Part shown: piece after piece, positions 17,658 to 26,730 of the stretch
How positions within the stretch are numbered: the stretch's first letter is position 1
How the letters are laid out: each line of letters starts with the position of its first letter
NCBI RefSeq assembly: GCF_029946145.1
Contig: NZ_JAQSDY010000030.1
Span: 1-64,000 of the forward strand
From: Brevundimonas sp.
GTDB taxonomy: Bacteria > Pseudomonadota > Alphaproteobacteria > Caulobacterales > Caulobacteraceae
DNA: 64,000 nucleotides
Direction of reading: 5' to 3'
The notes under the pieces: generated by a model
The model's database searches: none
Seen by the model: the letters and a program-made list of their open reading frames with translations, nothing else
Told to the model about the DNA's origin: nothing
Position numbers and translations under genes: made by a program

Positions 17658-18024
17658 ATTGTCCCCACTGACCATATCGAGGGTTGAACTCGTTTTGGGA
17701 AAACCACAGCCCCAGCCGGGATTGAACGACCACAAACGCCGTGATCAGCACCAGGGCGACGACCGTTTCCGCGACCGCAAACCGATCACGCTGACTGATT
17801 TCGTCGTAGCCCCAGGTGCGTTCCGCGAAATAGCGTTTCGCCAGTCGAAAAGCGAGCTGAAGCAGAAGGACGCCGGACCAAAGATAGACGCGCCACCGTT
17901 CAAAAAACAGCATCAGGGCGACTATCGCCAGACTGAGGATGACCAGCAGCCAACGGTGCGTTTGTTTCTGGTCCTTGACGATAAGCCGTTGATAGCCGCT
18001 CGGATCGTTATCGGGCGCCGTCAT
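17650..18024 (-). CDS. Small three-helix membrane protein
   Basis: Start at MTAPDNDPSG gives 124 aa. Three hydrophobic segments are visible (WLLVILSLAIVALMLFF, VYLWSGVLLLQLAF and VALVLITAFVVVQS), with basic residues between the second and third. Its start lies 17 bases inside the end of the asparaginase-family gene, and its stop overlaps the next gene, so it belongs to one transcription unit. No family is recognised. Confidence 0.66.
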   Translation of the reverse strand: MTAPDNDPSGYQRLIVKDQKQTHRWLLVILSLAIVALMLFFERWRVYLWSGVLLLQLAFRLAKRYFAERTWGYDEISQRDRFAVAETVVALVLITAFVVVQSRLGLWFSQNEFNPRYGQWGQYG

Positions 18025-19081
18025 CGTTGGCCTCATCGGCATAGATGGCGACGGATGGCGCCGAGATGCTGGACACCGCGCCGCGATACATGCCGGACGT
18101 GGTCATGGCGAAGGCGGGCCGGCCCTGCAGGTCCATGACGATGACCCCGCCCGAGCCCCCCAGCGACAGGGCGTCATCGACCTCGGCCTGGCCCGCCACC
18201 TGACCCGGGGCCCCGGCGTGGATGCGGCTGCAGATGTCGCGCGCGACCGAGGCGCGGATGTAGAATTCTCCGTCGCCCGTCGCGGACACGGCGCAGCCTT
18301 CGCGGTTGGACGCATAGGTGCCCGCGCCGATCACCGGCACGTCGCCGACCCGGCCCCAGCGTTTGGCGGTCATGCCGCCGGTCGAGGTGCCGGCGGCGAG
18401 GCGGCCCTGGCTGTCCAGCGCCACGGCTCCGACGGTGCCGAATTTGCGCTCGTTCAGGGGTGGGGCCGGCAGGTCGTTTGTGGCTTGCGGAACCGGGGCG
18501 CCGGCGGGTCGCTGCGGAATGGGCAGGTTCTGCTGCTGAAGCGCGCGCTCCAGCCCCTGCCAGCGGCGTTCGGTGAAGAAGAAGGACGGATCGACCTGCT
18601 CCAGCCCCACCGAGGCGGCGAAGCTATCGGCGCCCTGGCCGATCAGCATGACGTGGGGCGAGCGCTCCATGACGGCGCGGGCCGCCGCGATCGGGTGGCG
18701 GGTGGTGGTCAGGCCGGCCACGGCGCCGGCGGTCAGGTCCGTTCCGTTCATGACGGCTGCGTCCAGTTCATTGCGTCCGGCGGCGGTGAAGACCGCGCCA
18801 CGCCCGGCGTTGAACAGCGGATCATCCTCCATGACCTCGATCGCGGCCTGCACGGCGTCCAGCGCCGCCCCGCCGTCGGCCAGCACGGCGGAGCCGGCCT
18901 CCAGCGCGCGCTTCAGGGCCACGCGATAGGCGGCGTCCTGTTCGGCCGTCAGACTCTGGCGCTCGATGACACCGGCCCCGCCATGGATGGCGAACGACCA
19001 GCGGGGCGCTTCCTGGGCCAGGGCCGGGGCGGCGGACAGGAGCAGCGCGAGCGCGGCCGGAACGAGGCGTGCAAGGGACAT
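18008..19081 (-). CDS. Isoaspartyl peptidase / plant-type L-asparaginase, exported
   Basis: A 357-aa Ntn-hydrolase precursor. A signal peptide (MSLARLVPAALALLLSAAPALAQ) is followed by FAIHGGAGVI at the mature start. The autocleavage site lies before the Thr of KFGTVGAVALD, about two-thirds through, and GTSTGGMTAKRWGRVGD and GAGTYA complete the active site. The enzyme removes N-terminal isoAsp residues from damaged peptides and can hydrolyse asparagine. The signal peptide places it in the periplasm. It heads a minus-strand run with three smaller genes. Confidence 0.9.
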   Translation of the reverse strand: MSLARLVPAALALLLSAAPALAQEAPRWSFAIHGGAGVIERQSLTAEQDAAYRVALKRALEAGSAVLADGGAALDAVQAAIEVMEDDPLFNAGRGAVFTAAGRNELDAAVMNGTDLTAGAVAGLTTTRHPIAAARAVMERSPHVMLIGQGADSFAASVGLEQVDPSFFFTERRWQGLERALQQQNLPIPQRPAGAPVPQATNDLPAPPLNERKFGTVGAVALDSQGRLAAGTSTGGMTAKRWGRVGDVPVIGAGTYASNREGCAVSATGDGEFYIRASVARDICSRIHAGAPGQVAGQAEVDDALSLGGSGGVIVMDLQGRPAFAMTTSGMYRGAVSSISAPSVAIYADEANDDGAR

Positions 19082-19176
19082 GATCGGCCTTTCGAAAGCG
19101 AGCCCTGAACCTCGGCCAAGCGCGGGTTCAACTCAAGGGGCGGCCGCAACAGCCGACAGGGCGGATTTCAACCGGT

Positions 19177-20127
19177 TCAAAGTATCCATTGCGGTTGGGC
19201 GATCTCGACCGGCGCCATGCCATAGATGCGGCGGCTGAGGGCGCCGAGAGTCAAGGCGGACCCCTTCGAATCGGCCAGCCAGGCGCATCCCAGCAGACGG
19301 TTCACCGACGGCGGCCGGTCGACCCAGCCGAAAGGCCGGTCTGGCAGCAGCAGCAGGCGGCGGCGCTGGCCGTCGCGTCGCCAGCGCCACGCCGGATCGC
19401 CGCGGATCGCCTGGGCGAATTCCGGGTCAAGCGTGACCAGAACCTCGGGGTCCCACGCGGCGACCTGTTCGCGGGTCACGCGACCGATGTCTCTCGCCCC
19501 CTCGGCGACGTTGGTCCATCGCGCACCTTCCAGCACCTCGGTGGCGAGGGCGCCCCGGAAACCTGTTTCAAGTCCGTCCACTCCCCGGGCGTAGTAGAAA
19601 CTCGGCCCCGGTGGCGCGGCGCGCCAGCGCTCCAGCACCCCGGCGGCCAGATCGGCCAGCGTGTCGGCGCTCCGCCCGGACTCGAGCAGCGCTCCGGCCT
19701 CCCGGATTGCCTCCGGGATACGGGTCAGCGTCCCGTCGATCAGCCGCCAGTCCACCCCCAGTCGGGCCTTCAGGCGCTGTGCGAGGGCCTGATGCTCCGC
19801 GTCGATGTCGCCGTAGTCGATGATCAGCCGCGGCTTCAGCGCGGCGATGGCTTCCAGGTTCGCGGCTCGGTCGCCGCCCACGAGAGCGCCCAGCTCGGGC
19901 AGGTCAGCGGCCAGGGCCGGTAGCGCGGCGAGCGTTGTCCCCGCAGGCTTTCGCGGCCAACCGGCCAGCCGCTCGCGCGCGACGGCCCATACGAGGAGCG
20001 CCGCCGGCGATCCGGCGACAACGACATCCCGACGGGTTGCGGCGCCGGGCGAAGAGCCGCGGGAACAGGCAGACAGGGTCAGGGCGCCGCTGAGGCCGAT
20101 CAACGCTGACCTGCGTGTCGTGTTCAT
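19177..20127 (-). CDS. Periplasmic iron-siderophore/vitamin B12-type substrate-binding protein
   Basis: Start at MNTTRRSALIGLSGALTLSAC gives 316 aa with a twin-Arg-like and lipobox-like signal. The fold follows the two-lobed FepB/BtuF class: DVVVAGSPAALLVW, VGGDRAANLEAIAALKPRLIIDYGD, and a C-terminal lobe with EVLVTLDPEFAQAI and PFGWVDRPPSVNRLLGCAWLA. These bind Fe-chelates, cobalamin or tungstate/molybdate-like ligands for ABC import. No permease or ATPase gene is adjacent, so it is an orphan here. The ligand is not deduced. Confidence 0.78.
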   Translation of the reverse strand: MNTTRRSALIGLSGALTLSACSRGSSPGAATRRDVVVAGSPAALLVWAVARERLAGWPRKPAGTTLAALPALAADLPELGALVGGDRAANLEAIAALKPRLIIDYGDIDAEHQALAQRLKARLGVDWRLIDGTLTRIPEAIREAGALLESGRSADTLADLAAGVLERWRAAPPGPSFYYARGVDGLETGFRGALATEVLEGARWTNVAEGARDIGRVTREQVAAWDPEVLVTLDPEFAQAIRGDPAWRWRRDGQRRRLLLLPDRPFGWVDRPPSVNRLLGCAWLADSKGSALTLGALSRRIYGMAPVEIAQPQWIL

Positions 20128-20312
20128 TTGCCGTCCCGGTCTGCGAATCCCGTGCATCGTGCCGCCCACTTGAGCAAGGCGCTACCATCGAACCAATTTA
20201 CCCTTAACTCTTGTCCGGTCTTGCGCAGCGTGCTGGTTATGCGCCCATCGCGCGCAGGTGGGCGCCGCAATATGGGAGTGAGCCGTTGAGTACGACGGAC
20301 GGAGGAGGCGCA

Positions 20313-22187
20313 GTGACAACGACGCCCCAAAAGACTTTTCTGGGACATCCCCGCGGACTGGTGATCCTGTTCTTCACCGAGATGTGGGAGCGCTTCTCCT
20401 TCTACGGCATGCGCGCCCTGCTGGTTCTGTATTTGACCCAGCACTTCCTGTTCGGCTCGGCCGAGGCGCAAGGAATCTACGCCGCCTATGCCGCGCTGGT
20501 CTATCTGATGCCCGTGCTGGGCGGCGCCATCGCCGACCGGTTCCTGGGGTCGCGCAAGGCCGTAACCATCGGCGCCCTGCTGCTGGTGGCCGGTCACTTC
20601 ACCATGGCCTTCGAAGGCGGCGGCGGACGCGAGTACATCCAGTACGGCGGTCAGGAATACCGGATCGAGGTCGAGGGCCGGGACACCGATCGCCAGCTGT
20701 TCGCCATGGTCGGCGAAGAGAAGGTGCCGATCACCGTGGGTCCGGAAGGCATCCGCGTTTCCGGCATCCCGACTGCGGCCGAGGAAGCCCAGGCGCGCTC
20801 GGAGGCGTCGTCACAGGCCACCGTGCCCGCAACCGCGACCGTCACTGACCCCGAAGCCGCCGCCGTGCCGGCCGATGGTCCGGCGACCGCCGTGGCCACC
20901 TCGCCTGAGACCCTGGCCGACGCCGTGCGTCCCGGGGCCGTGACCGCGCCCGGAGGCCTGCCGGCCATGATCGGGCCGGACGACTACGAAATCCGCAAGA
21001 CCGTGGACCTGCCCGGTCAGGCGACCCTGTTCTTCGCCCTGGCGCTGATCATCGTCGGCGTGGGCTTCCTGAAGCCGAACATCTCGACCGTGGTGGGCTC
21101 GCTCTACGAGCAGAACGACCCGCGCCGCGATTCGGGTTTCACCATCTTCTACGTCGGCATCAACCTCGGTTCGATCCTGGCTACCGCCCTGTGCGGCTGG
21201 CTGGGCATCCAGTATGGCTGGCGTTACGGCTTCGGCTTGGCCGGCGTCGGCATGCTGTTCGGCCTGCTGACTTTCTGGATGGGCCAGAAATGGCTCGGCG
21301 GTCGCGCCGACCCGCCCGCCAGCGCCAAGCTGGACAAGAAGACGCTCGGCGTGCCGCGGGAGGCCTGGATCTACATCCTCGGCATCCTGTTCGTCATCCC
21401 GACCTGGCTGATCGTGCAGCAGCACGATGCGGTCGAAGCGTCGCTGCTGTATCTGGTGCCGGCCGTGTTCGCCGGCCTGCTGCTTTATTCGCTGACCTTC
21501 CTGAAGGGCGACGACCGCTGGAAAATGCTGGCGGCGATCATCCTGACCATGTTCTCGGTGCTTTTCTGGACCCTGTTCGAACAGGCGGGCTCGTCCCTGA
21601 CCCTGTTCGCCGACCAGTCCACCGAGATGCCGAGCTGGTTCAACGCCGCCCAGACCCAGACCTTCAACCCCGGCGTCATCGTGGTCTTCGGCCCGGTCAT
21701 GGCGGCGCTCTGGGTCCTGCTGGCCAAACGCGGTCTGAACCCGAGCGTGCCTCTGAAGTTCGCCTTCGGCCTGATCCTGGTGGGCGCCGGCTTCCTGCTG
21801 CTGGTGTGGGCTTCGAAGAACTTCGTCACCGCCGACTTCAAGGTGCCGTTGCTCTGGCTGTTCCTGGCCTACTTCCTGCACTCGATCGGTGAGCTGTGCC
21901 TGTCGCCTGTGGGCCTGTCGATGATCACCAAATTGTCGGTGGCGCGCATGGTCGGCATGATGATGGGGGCCTGGTTCATGGCCTCGGCGCTGGCGCATAT
22001 CATCGCCGGCATCGTCGCCAAATCGACGGCTACCGAGACGGTCGGCGGCGTGGTGACCAACCCGCAACTGGCGCTGGAAACCTACGCGGGCGTGTTCCAG
22101 ACCATCGGCCTGTATGGGGTCGGCATCGGCTTCATCCTGCTGCTGATCTCGCCGGTCCTTAAGTGGATGATGCGCGGCGTTCAGTAG
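20313..22187 (+). CDS. Proton-coupled oligopeptide transporter (POT/PTR family) with an inserted loop
   Basis: Start set at the GTG preceded by GGAGGAGG (624 aa); earlier in-frame starts lack a ribosome binding site. EMWERFSFYGMRALL is the ExxERFxYY proton-coupling motif, and FYVGINLGS is the PTR2 signature. Helices TM1-TM3 are followed by an unusually long soluble segment of about 125 residues (EYIQYGGQEYRIEVEG to DDYEIRKTVDL), Ala/Pro-rich in part and likely periplasmic. The remaining helices follow. It imports di- and tripeptides. A strong terminator lies just downstream. Confidence 0.92.
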   Translation: MTTTPQKTFLGHPRGLVILFFTEMWERFSFYGMRALLVLYLTQHFLFGSAEAQGIYAAYAALVYLMPVLGGAIADRFLGSRKAVTIGALLLVAGHFTMAFEGGGGREYIQYGGQEYRIEVEGRDTDRQLFAMVGEEKVPITVGPEGIRVSGIPTAAEEAQARSEASSQATVPATATVTDPEAAAVPADGPATAVATSPETLADAVRPGAVTAPGGLPAMIGPDDYEIRKTVDLPGQATLFFALALIIVGVGFLKPNISTVVGSLYEQNDPRRDSGFTIFYVGINLGSILATALCGWLGIQYGWRYGFGLAGVGMLFGLLTFWMGQKWLGGRADPPASAKLDKKTLGVPREAWIYILGILFVIPTWLIVQQHDAVEASLLYLVPAVFAGLLLYSLTFLKGDDRWKMLAAIILTMFSVLFWTLFEQAGSSLTLFADQSTEMPSWFNAAQTQTFNPGVIVVFGPVMAALWVLLAKRGLNPSVPLKFAFGLILVGAGFLLLVWASKNFVTADFKVPLLWLFLAYFLHSIGELCLSPVGLSMITKLSVARMVGMMMGAWFMASALAHIIAGIVAKSTATETVGGVVTNPQLALETYAGVFQTIGLYGVGIGFILLLISPVLKWMMRGVQ

Positions 22188-22211
22188 CGCTGCTCATCGC
22201 TGAAACAGAGA

Positions 22212-22240
22212 GGGCGGAGCCTGACGGCTCCGCCCTTTTT
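22212..22240 (+). terminator. Rho-independent terminator after the POT transporter
   Basis: A perfect 10-bp stem (GGGCGGAGCC / GGCTCCGCCC) with a TGAC loop is followed by five T residues, 25 bases after the transporter stop. It also lies near the 3' end of the convergent receptor gene. Confidence 0.92.
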
Positions 22241-22292
22241 CGTGCGCCGGGGGTGGGCGCACATCAGTTTTGGGGACGTGTGGACGCCTTCT

Positions 22293-24395
22293 TCAGAAGG
22301 TCTTTCTTATCTGGACGAACAGCCAGGGGCTCATCTGCGTGCGGCGCACCTCGCGGAACGACAGGGGGGCGGTGTCGCGGGGGCCGGCGTAGATTTCGCG
22401 GTCATAGCCGGTGCGGCGGTTCGAGGCGTTTCCGAGGTCGACCCTCACCGTCAGATCGCGGCGCGGCTTCCACTGGGCATAGGCGCTGACGCCGGGCTCG
22501 GCGTAAAAGTAGCGGATTTCGCGCACGCGGTAGGCGGCGCCCTTGTCGACATTGCAGCCGTGGTCAAAGCCATAGGACCAGCGGCCGCCCTTCAGGTCCT
22601 GATTGAAAGCCACGCCGCAGCCGAAGGCCTGGCTGCCCTGGAATCGCCGCTCCGCGCCGGTGACCGGGTCGACGACCGAGGTCTGTGACCAGCTGCCGCG
22701 CACCTGCAGGCGGCCGTTGGGCAAGCCGAGCTTGTCTGTCGGCAGGGTCAGGCGGGTCTGGAAGAAGTTCGAGGTCCCGTCGCCGATATTGCCAACGCCG
22801 TCGAAACCACCGGTCAGTGGAATGACGTCGACGACGTCCTCGATCTCGGCATGACTCAGGGTGAAGTCGAGAACGCCTTCATTCCAGAAGCGGCGCTCAT
22901 AGATGGCCTCGAACACGGTCGCCTTCTGCGGCTCCAGGTCCGGGTTTCCGCCCTCGACCTGGCCGATGTCGATGTCGGCCGAAGCGACGAAGTCGCCGAA
23001 GTCCAGCTGGCCGACCTCGCGTTCGGCGCGGAAGCGGAACTGGTGGCCGACCCACGGCGTCCACGTCATCTGGATGCGAGGTTTGGGAAAGACGAACGAT
23101 TTGGACTGGTTGCTGTCGCCCGACTGGCTGATCTCCGAGATCTCGACCCGCAAGCCCGCCTCAAGCGTGAACTTCGGACCCGGCCGCCAGGTCGTCTGGC
23201 CGAACACCTCGCCGCGCAGTTCCTCGACCCGGACCGAGGCTGACGGCAGCGGAATGACCACGCCGTTCTCTTCATAGGCGTTGGTGCTGTCGAGGAAGTT
23301 GAAGGCCACCTCGCCTCCCGTCTCGACGGCGAATTGGTCGTCGGGCCGGTAGCGCAGGGTGGCGCGGGCGATCGACTCGCCCGCGGTGGAATCGGCGTCG
23401 AAGGTCGAGCTGCCGCCAATGCCGGTCGAGACGCCCGTGTAGGCCTCTGTGCCGTAGCGTTGCAGTCCGGTCAGCTCCAGCCCGGTGCGGGGGTTCAGAT
23501 CGCGGGTCCAGTTGATGCCGAGCTCGCCGTCGACTGAATCCGCCTCCTCGTCATTGAAGCTGTCGCTGCCGGCGCCCGAACGGATCAGCAGATCCTGCGA
23601 GTTCTCGTTGCCGAACCAGCCCAGCAGGCCGTTGACCTTCAGCAGGCCGTCGGCCACGCGGCGCTGGACGGCGCCGGTGGCCCGCACCGTCCGGATGCGG
23701 TCCCACAGCACCAGATCGGCGTCCTGAATCAGATTGCCGGCGGGGTCGTAGCGGCGGCGGGGGCCGTCGCCGGTCCCGTCGGTGCGATCGGTGAAGGCGT
23801 TGATCGAACCCTCGATCTGGTTGTCGCCCTCGCGGCGCGACCAGCGGGCGGCGATCACCGGACCAATGTAGCCGTCAGGATAGAAATAGGCGTTGGTCTC
23901 CAGCACGCGTTCGGTGACGACCGTTCGCACCAGAACGACGTTGGCGATCACCGAGCGCCCCTGCATGTCGATGCCCGGCGCGCCCCCGCGGATCAGTTCG
24001 ATGCGGGCCACCCCGGCGCCGGAGATGCGGCGCAGGATCTGGTCCAGGCTGTCGCTCTTGGTCGAGGGCCGCACGCCGTCGATCAGGACGTTGCCGGCCG
24101 TTCCCGCCAGGCCGCGGGTGCCGCTGTCGCCGGTGTCGAGGCTGAATCCGGGCAGGCGGGCGATCATGTCCAGCGCAGTGTCGGGCCGCGCGTCGGCGAA
24201 GAAGGCTGGCTCGAACACCAGCGGGCCCTGCTGTGCCGTGGCTATTGCGGGCGCGCTTTCCGCCGGGGCGATCGGAACCGGCGCCCGCGCGGCCGACTGG
24301 AGCGTTGCGGTCTGCGAGGGCGGGGTCTGCGCTACCGCCGGCGCCGCCAGGGCGCACAGGGCCGCGCCCGCCAGCCAGACTGCCTTTTTCATCAT
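22293..24395 (-). CDS. TonB-dependent outer-membrane receptor (paralogue 1)
   Basis: A 700-aa protein with a signal peptide (MMKKAVWLAGAALCALAAPAVA). The plug domain runs to about residue 165 and includes NVLIDGVRPSTKSD and IELIRGGAPGIDMQG. The rest is a beta-barrel ending in the aromatic C-terminus LFVQIRKTF. Such receptors take up chelates or oligosaccharides using TonB energy. It is clearly paralogous to the next gene upstream; both share FFAD.RP, MI/VNRIPGF and the plug sequence. A conserved 33-base block lies 43 bases upstream of its start, as for its paralogue. The ligand cannot be read from sequence. Confidence 0.9.
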   Translation of the reverse strand: MMKKAVWLAGAALCALAAPAVAQTPPSQTATLQSAARAPVPIAPAESAPAIATAQQGPLVFEPAFFADARPDTALDMIARLPGFSLDTGDSGTRGLAGTAGNVLIDGVRPSTKSDSLDQILRRISGAGVARIELIRGGAPGIDMQGRSVIANVVLVRTVVTERVLETNAYFYPDGYIGPVIAARWSRREGDNQIEGSINAFTDRTDGTGDGPRRRYDPAGNLIQDADLVLWDRIRTVRATGAVQRRVADGLLKVNGLLGWFGNENSQDLLIRSGAGSDSFNDEEADSVDGELGINWTRDLNPRTGLELTGLQRYGTEAYTGVSTGIGGSSTFDADSTAGESIARATLRYRPDDQFAVETGGEVAFNFLDSTNAYEENGVVIPLPSASVRVEELRGEVFGQTTWRPGPKFTLEAGLRVEISEISQSGDSNQSKSFVFPKPRIQMTWTPWVGHQFRFRAEREVGQLDFGDFVASADIDIGQVEGGNPDLEPQKATVFEAIYERRFWNEGVLDFTLSHAEIEDVVDVIPLTGGFDGVGNIGDGTSNFFQTRLTLPTDKLGLPNGRLQVRGSWSQTSVVDPVTGAERRFQGSQAFGCGVAFNQDLKGGRWSYGFDHGCNVDKGAAYRVREIRYFYAEPGVSAYAQWKPRRDLTVRVDLGNASNRRTGYDREIYAGPRDTAPLSFREVRRTQMSPWLFVQIRKTF

Positions 24396-24438
24396 CCTCT
24401 CCCTGTTACGGCAAAGGTGCGCGAGGGTCGGCGGCGTC

Positions 24439-24471
24439 TCCAGTTACAAGCTGGACAGGTGGATTAAATCG
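24439..24471 (-). promoter_or_regulatory. Upstream block shared with the paralogous receptor gene
   Basis: This 33-base block matches 26,614-26,646 at 28 positions, including GATTAAATCG and TCCAGTTA at its two ends. Both copies lie just upstream of a TonB-dependent receptor start in the same orientation. It is either a conserved promoter/operator or residual homology from the duplication. Confidence 0.5.
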
Positions 24472-24516
24472 CCGACAGGCTTGGGGCGGCTCCAGGGCCG
24501 CCCCGCCGTGTGGAGG

Positions 24517-26559
24517 TCAGAACGTCTTGCGCAGTCGGAGCGACACGAAGGTCCGCGGGTCGATGTAGCGGTTTTCCACGAAGGCTACGGGGCGGGCCTG
24601 GGTGCGGTCGGCGAAGACGGTGCGCTGGACTTCGAAATCGTCCCAGACGTTCAGCTGGGCCCGCAGCGACAGGGTCGCGGTGGGCTTGTACTCGGCCCAT
24701 ACCTCGAAATAGTCGGCGCCACGGAAGCCCGAGGTCTGGTCCGGATCGTAGCTGGTCTGGCTGAGCTTGGTGATGTAGGCGCCGCCCCACTGCAGCTTCC
24801 AGGAGTTGATGTCCTGGGCGATGGTGAAGGTGGCCTGCGACGGGCGAACGCCCGAAATTCCGCGGGTCTCACCCGTGGTCGGATCGGTGACCTCGGTGTG
24901 GTTCCATGTGTTGCGGAAACCCAGCCGCCCGCCCGTGAAGCCGTACCTGTCCATCGGGACCAGTACGTTGACCGCCAGCTGGTCCAGCGTCCCGTCGCCG
25001 ATATTGCCGACAGCGGAAAGGCCGCCATCCAGCGGGATCACGTCGATGGCGTCGACGATCTCGTCGTGGCGCAGGCCGACGCTGACGATGCCGTCGGTCC
25101 AGAAGCGGCGCTCATAGGTGGCTTCGGTGATCCAGCGCTGCTCCGGTTCCAGATCGGCGTTGCCGCCCAGAACATTCTCCTCGTCGAGATCCGACGAGGC
25201 GGCGAAGTCGCCGAAGTCCAGCTGCCCCAGTTCGCGCTCGAACCGGAACCGGAACTGGTTGTTCGGCATCGGCGTCCAGGTCGCCAGCACCCGGGGTTTG
25301 GGGAAGAAGAAGCTCTTCTCCTGCTCGGCGTCGCCGGATTGGGTGATCGTCGACGCCTCGACGCGCAGGCCGCCTTCGACGGTCAGGGTCGGGCGGACGC
25401 GCCAGGTCGCCTTGCCGAAGACCTCGCCGCGGGTCTCCTCGACCTTGACCGAGGCCGAGGGCAGGGGCACCGCGACGCCGCCGACGGTGAAGGCCTGCTG
25501 GATCTCCAGCATGTTGTACGCAACCTCGCCCCCGCCCTCGAAAGTCAGGGCCGACGACCGTTCGAAGCGCAGCAGCGCGCGGGCGATGGTCTCGGAGGCG
25601 TTGCCGTCGGCGATGAAGCGTTGTTCGGGGCTGTCGACGCCGCCGACGCGGGTACGCGACGTCGAAAGGTTATCGAATTCGTTGAACTGGTGGATGAACC
25701 GGGTCTCGAGGTTCAGACGGGTGCCCAGCGGACGGGTGTAGACGACCCCGAACTCGCCGCTTGAGCCATCCTCCTCATAAAGGTTCTCGCGCCGCACCGT
25801 CGGCGAGGTCTGCAGGTTGATGCTGTAATAGTCGTTGACGCCGTAACGGGCGGTCAGGTCGATCTTGCCGCCGAAAAGAGGCGTGGCGAAGTTGCCGCGG
25901 ATCGAGGTGCCGCCGCCGTACTGGTCATTGAAGAAATCTTCCTGGCGGATGACGGCGCCGTTCGCGTCACGGCGAATGATGGGGCCCTCGCCGTTGGCGT
26001 CGCTCATCGACATGCCGTCGCTGAGGGTCACGCCCCAGGTCCTCTCGCCCTCCCTGGCGGTGAACTGGTAGCTGCCGCCGTACAGATCCTGTCCGCCACC
26101 GAAGATGGTGGCGTTGGCGGTCAGGATCGACTGCCGGCTGGACTCGGACCTGGTGATCACGTTCACCACGACGGCGAAGCCCTGCATGTCGATGCCGGGC
26201 GCCCCGCCGCGGACCAGCTCTATCCGTTCGACCTGGGCAGCCAGGGTGCGGCCGAGGACGGCCGATCCGGTATCGTTCTTGGAGGCCGGACGAGATCCGT
26301 TGACCAGGATGTTGCCGACCGAGCCTTCGAAGCCGCGGCTGCCGTCGCCGTCGACGACGGCGAAGCCCGGGATACGGTTGACCATGTCCAGGGCCGAGTT
26401 GGGACGCTGGTCGGCGAAGAAGTCGGGCGCGAAGATCAGGACGCCCTGTTGCGCCGCGTCCGCCTGGGGGGCGGCCTGCTGTTCGCCGGGCGTCTGGGCG
26501 GACGCCGCGCCGGCGGTCAACAGGAGCGCCGTCGTCGCCAGCAGGATGGTCTTGGTCAT
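24517..26559 (-). CDS. TonB-dependent outer-membrane receptor (paralogue 2)
   Basis: A 680-aa receptor with signal peptide MTKTILLATTALLLTAGAASA, a Gln/Ala-rich linker, a plug (ILVNGSRPASKNDTG, IELVRGGAPGIDMQGFAVVV) and a 22-strand-type barrel ending VSLRLRKTF. It is co-oriented with paralogue 1, 121 bases upstream of it. The sequences align over their full length, so the two derive from a tandem duplication and probably take related but distinct substrates. Its promoter faces the TraB/GumN gene. Confidence 0.9.
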   Translation of the reverse strand: MTKTILLATTALLLTAGAASAQTPGEQQAAPQADAAQQGVLIFAPDFFADQRPNSALDMVNRIPGFAVVDGDGSRGFEGSVGNILVNGSRPASKNDTGSAVLGRTLAAQVERIELVRGGAPGIDMQGFAVVVNVITRSESSRQSILTANATIFGGGQDLYGGSYQFTAREGERTWGVTLSDGMSMSDANGEGPIIRRDANGAVIRQEDFFNDQYGGGTSIRGNFATPLFGGKIDLTARYGVNDYYSINLQTSPTVRRENLYEEDGSSGEFGVVYTRPLGTRLNLETRFIHQFNEFDNLSTSRTRVGGVDSPEQRFIADGNASETIARALLRFERSSALTFEGGGEVAYNMLEIQQAFTVGGVAVPLPSASVKVEETRGEVFGKATWRVRPTLTVEGGLRVEASTITQSGDAEQEKSFFFPKPRVLATWTPMPNNQFRFRFERELGQLDFGDFAASSDLDEENVLGGNADLEPEQRWITEATYERRFWTDGIVSVGLRHDEIVDAIDVIPLDGGLSAVGNIGDGTLDQLAVNVLVPMDRYGFTGGRLGFRNTWNHTEVTDPTTGETRGISGVRPSQATFTIAQDINSWKLQWGGAYITKLSQTSYDPDQTSGFRGADYFEVWAEYKPTATLSLRAQLNVWDDFEVQRTVFADRTQARPVAFVENRYIDPRTFVSLRLRKTF

Positions 26560-26613
26560 TGCAGGATTCCCCTCGTCATGTGACGGGAGGTGTGGCGGTC
26601 TGTCGCGGCCGCC

Positions 26614-26646
26614 TCCAGTTAAAAGACAGACAGGTAGATTAAATCG
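26614..26646 (-). promoter_or_regulatory. Upstream block shared with the paralogous receptor gene
   Basis: The second copy of the 33-base block, starting 54 bases upstream of paralogue 2. Five substitutions separate it from the copy at 24,439-24,471. Confidence 0.5.
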
Positions 26647-26692
26647 AGTACATCATTACACAGATGTCATGATTGTGTTCCGATTTAGTCTT

Positions 26693-26708
26693 GTAACTAC
26701 TCAGTTAC
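26693..26708. promoter_or_regulatory. Perfect inverted repeat upstream of the TraB/GumN gene
   Basis: GTAACT-ACTC-AGTTAC lies 23 bases before the GTG of the TraB/GumN gene, in an AT-rich divergent promoter region. It has the size and position of a repressor operator; the regulator is unknown. Confidence 0.4.
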
Positions 26709-26730
26709 GTCAGACGACAAAGGTAAATCT

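Noticed and set aside
20640-21000. Frameshift in the POT transporter to explain the long loop
   Set aside because: The reading frame is continuous and the helices on both sides are intact; it is an insertion, not a frameshift.
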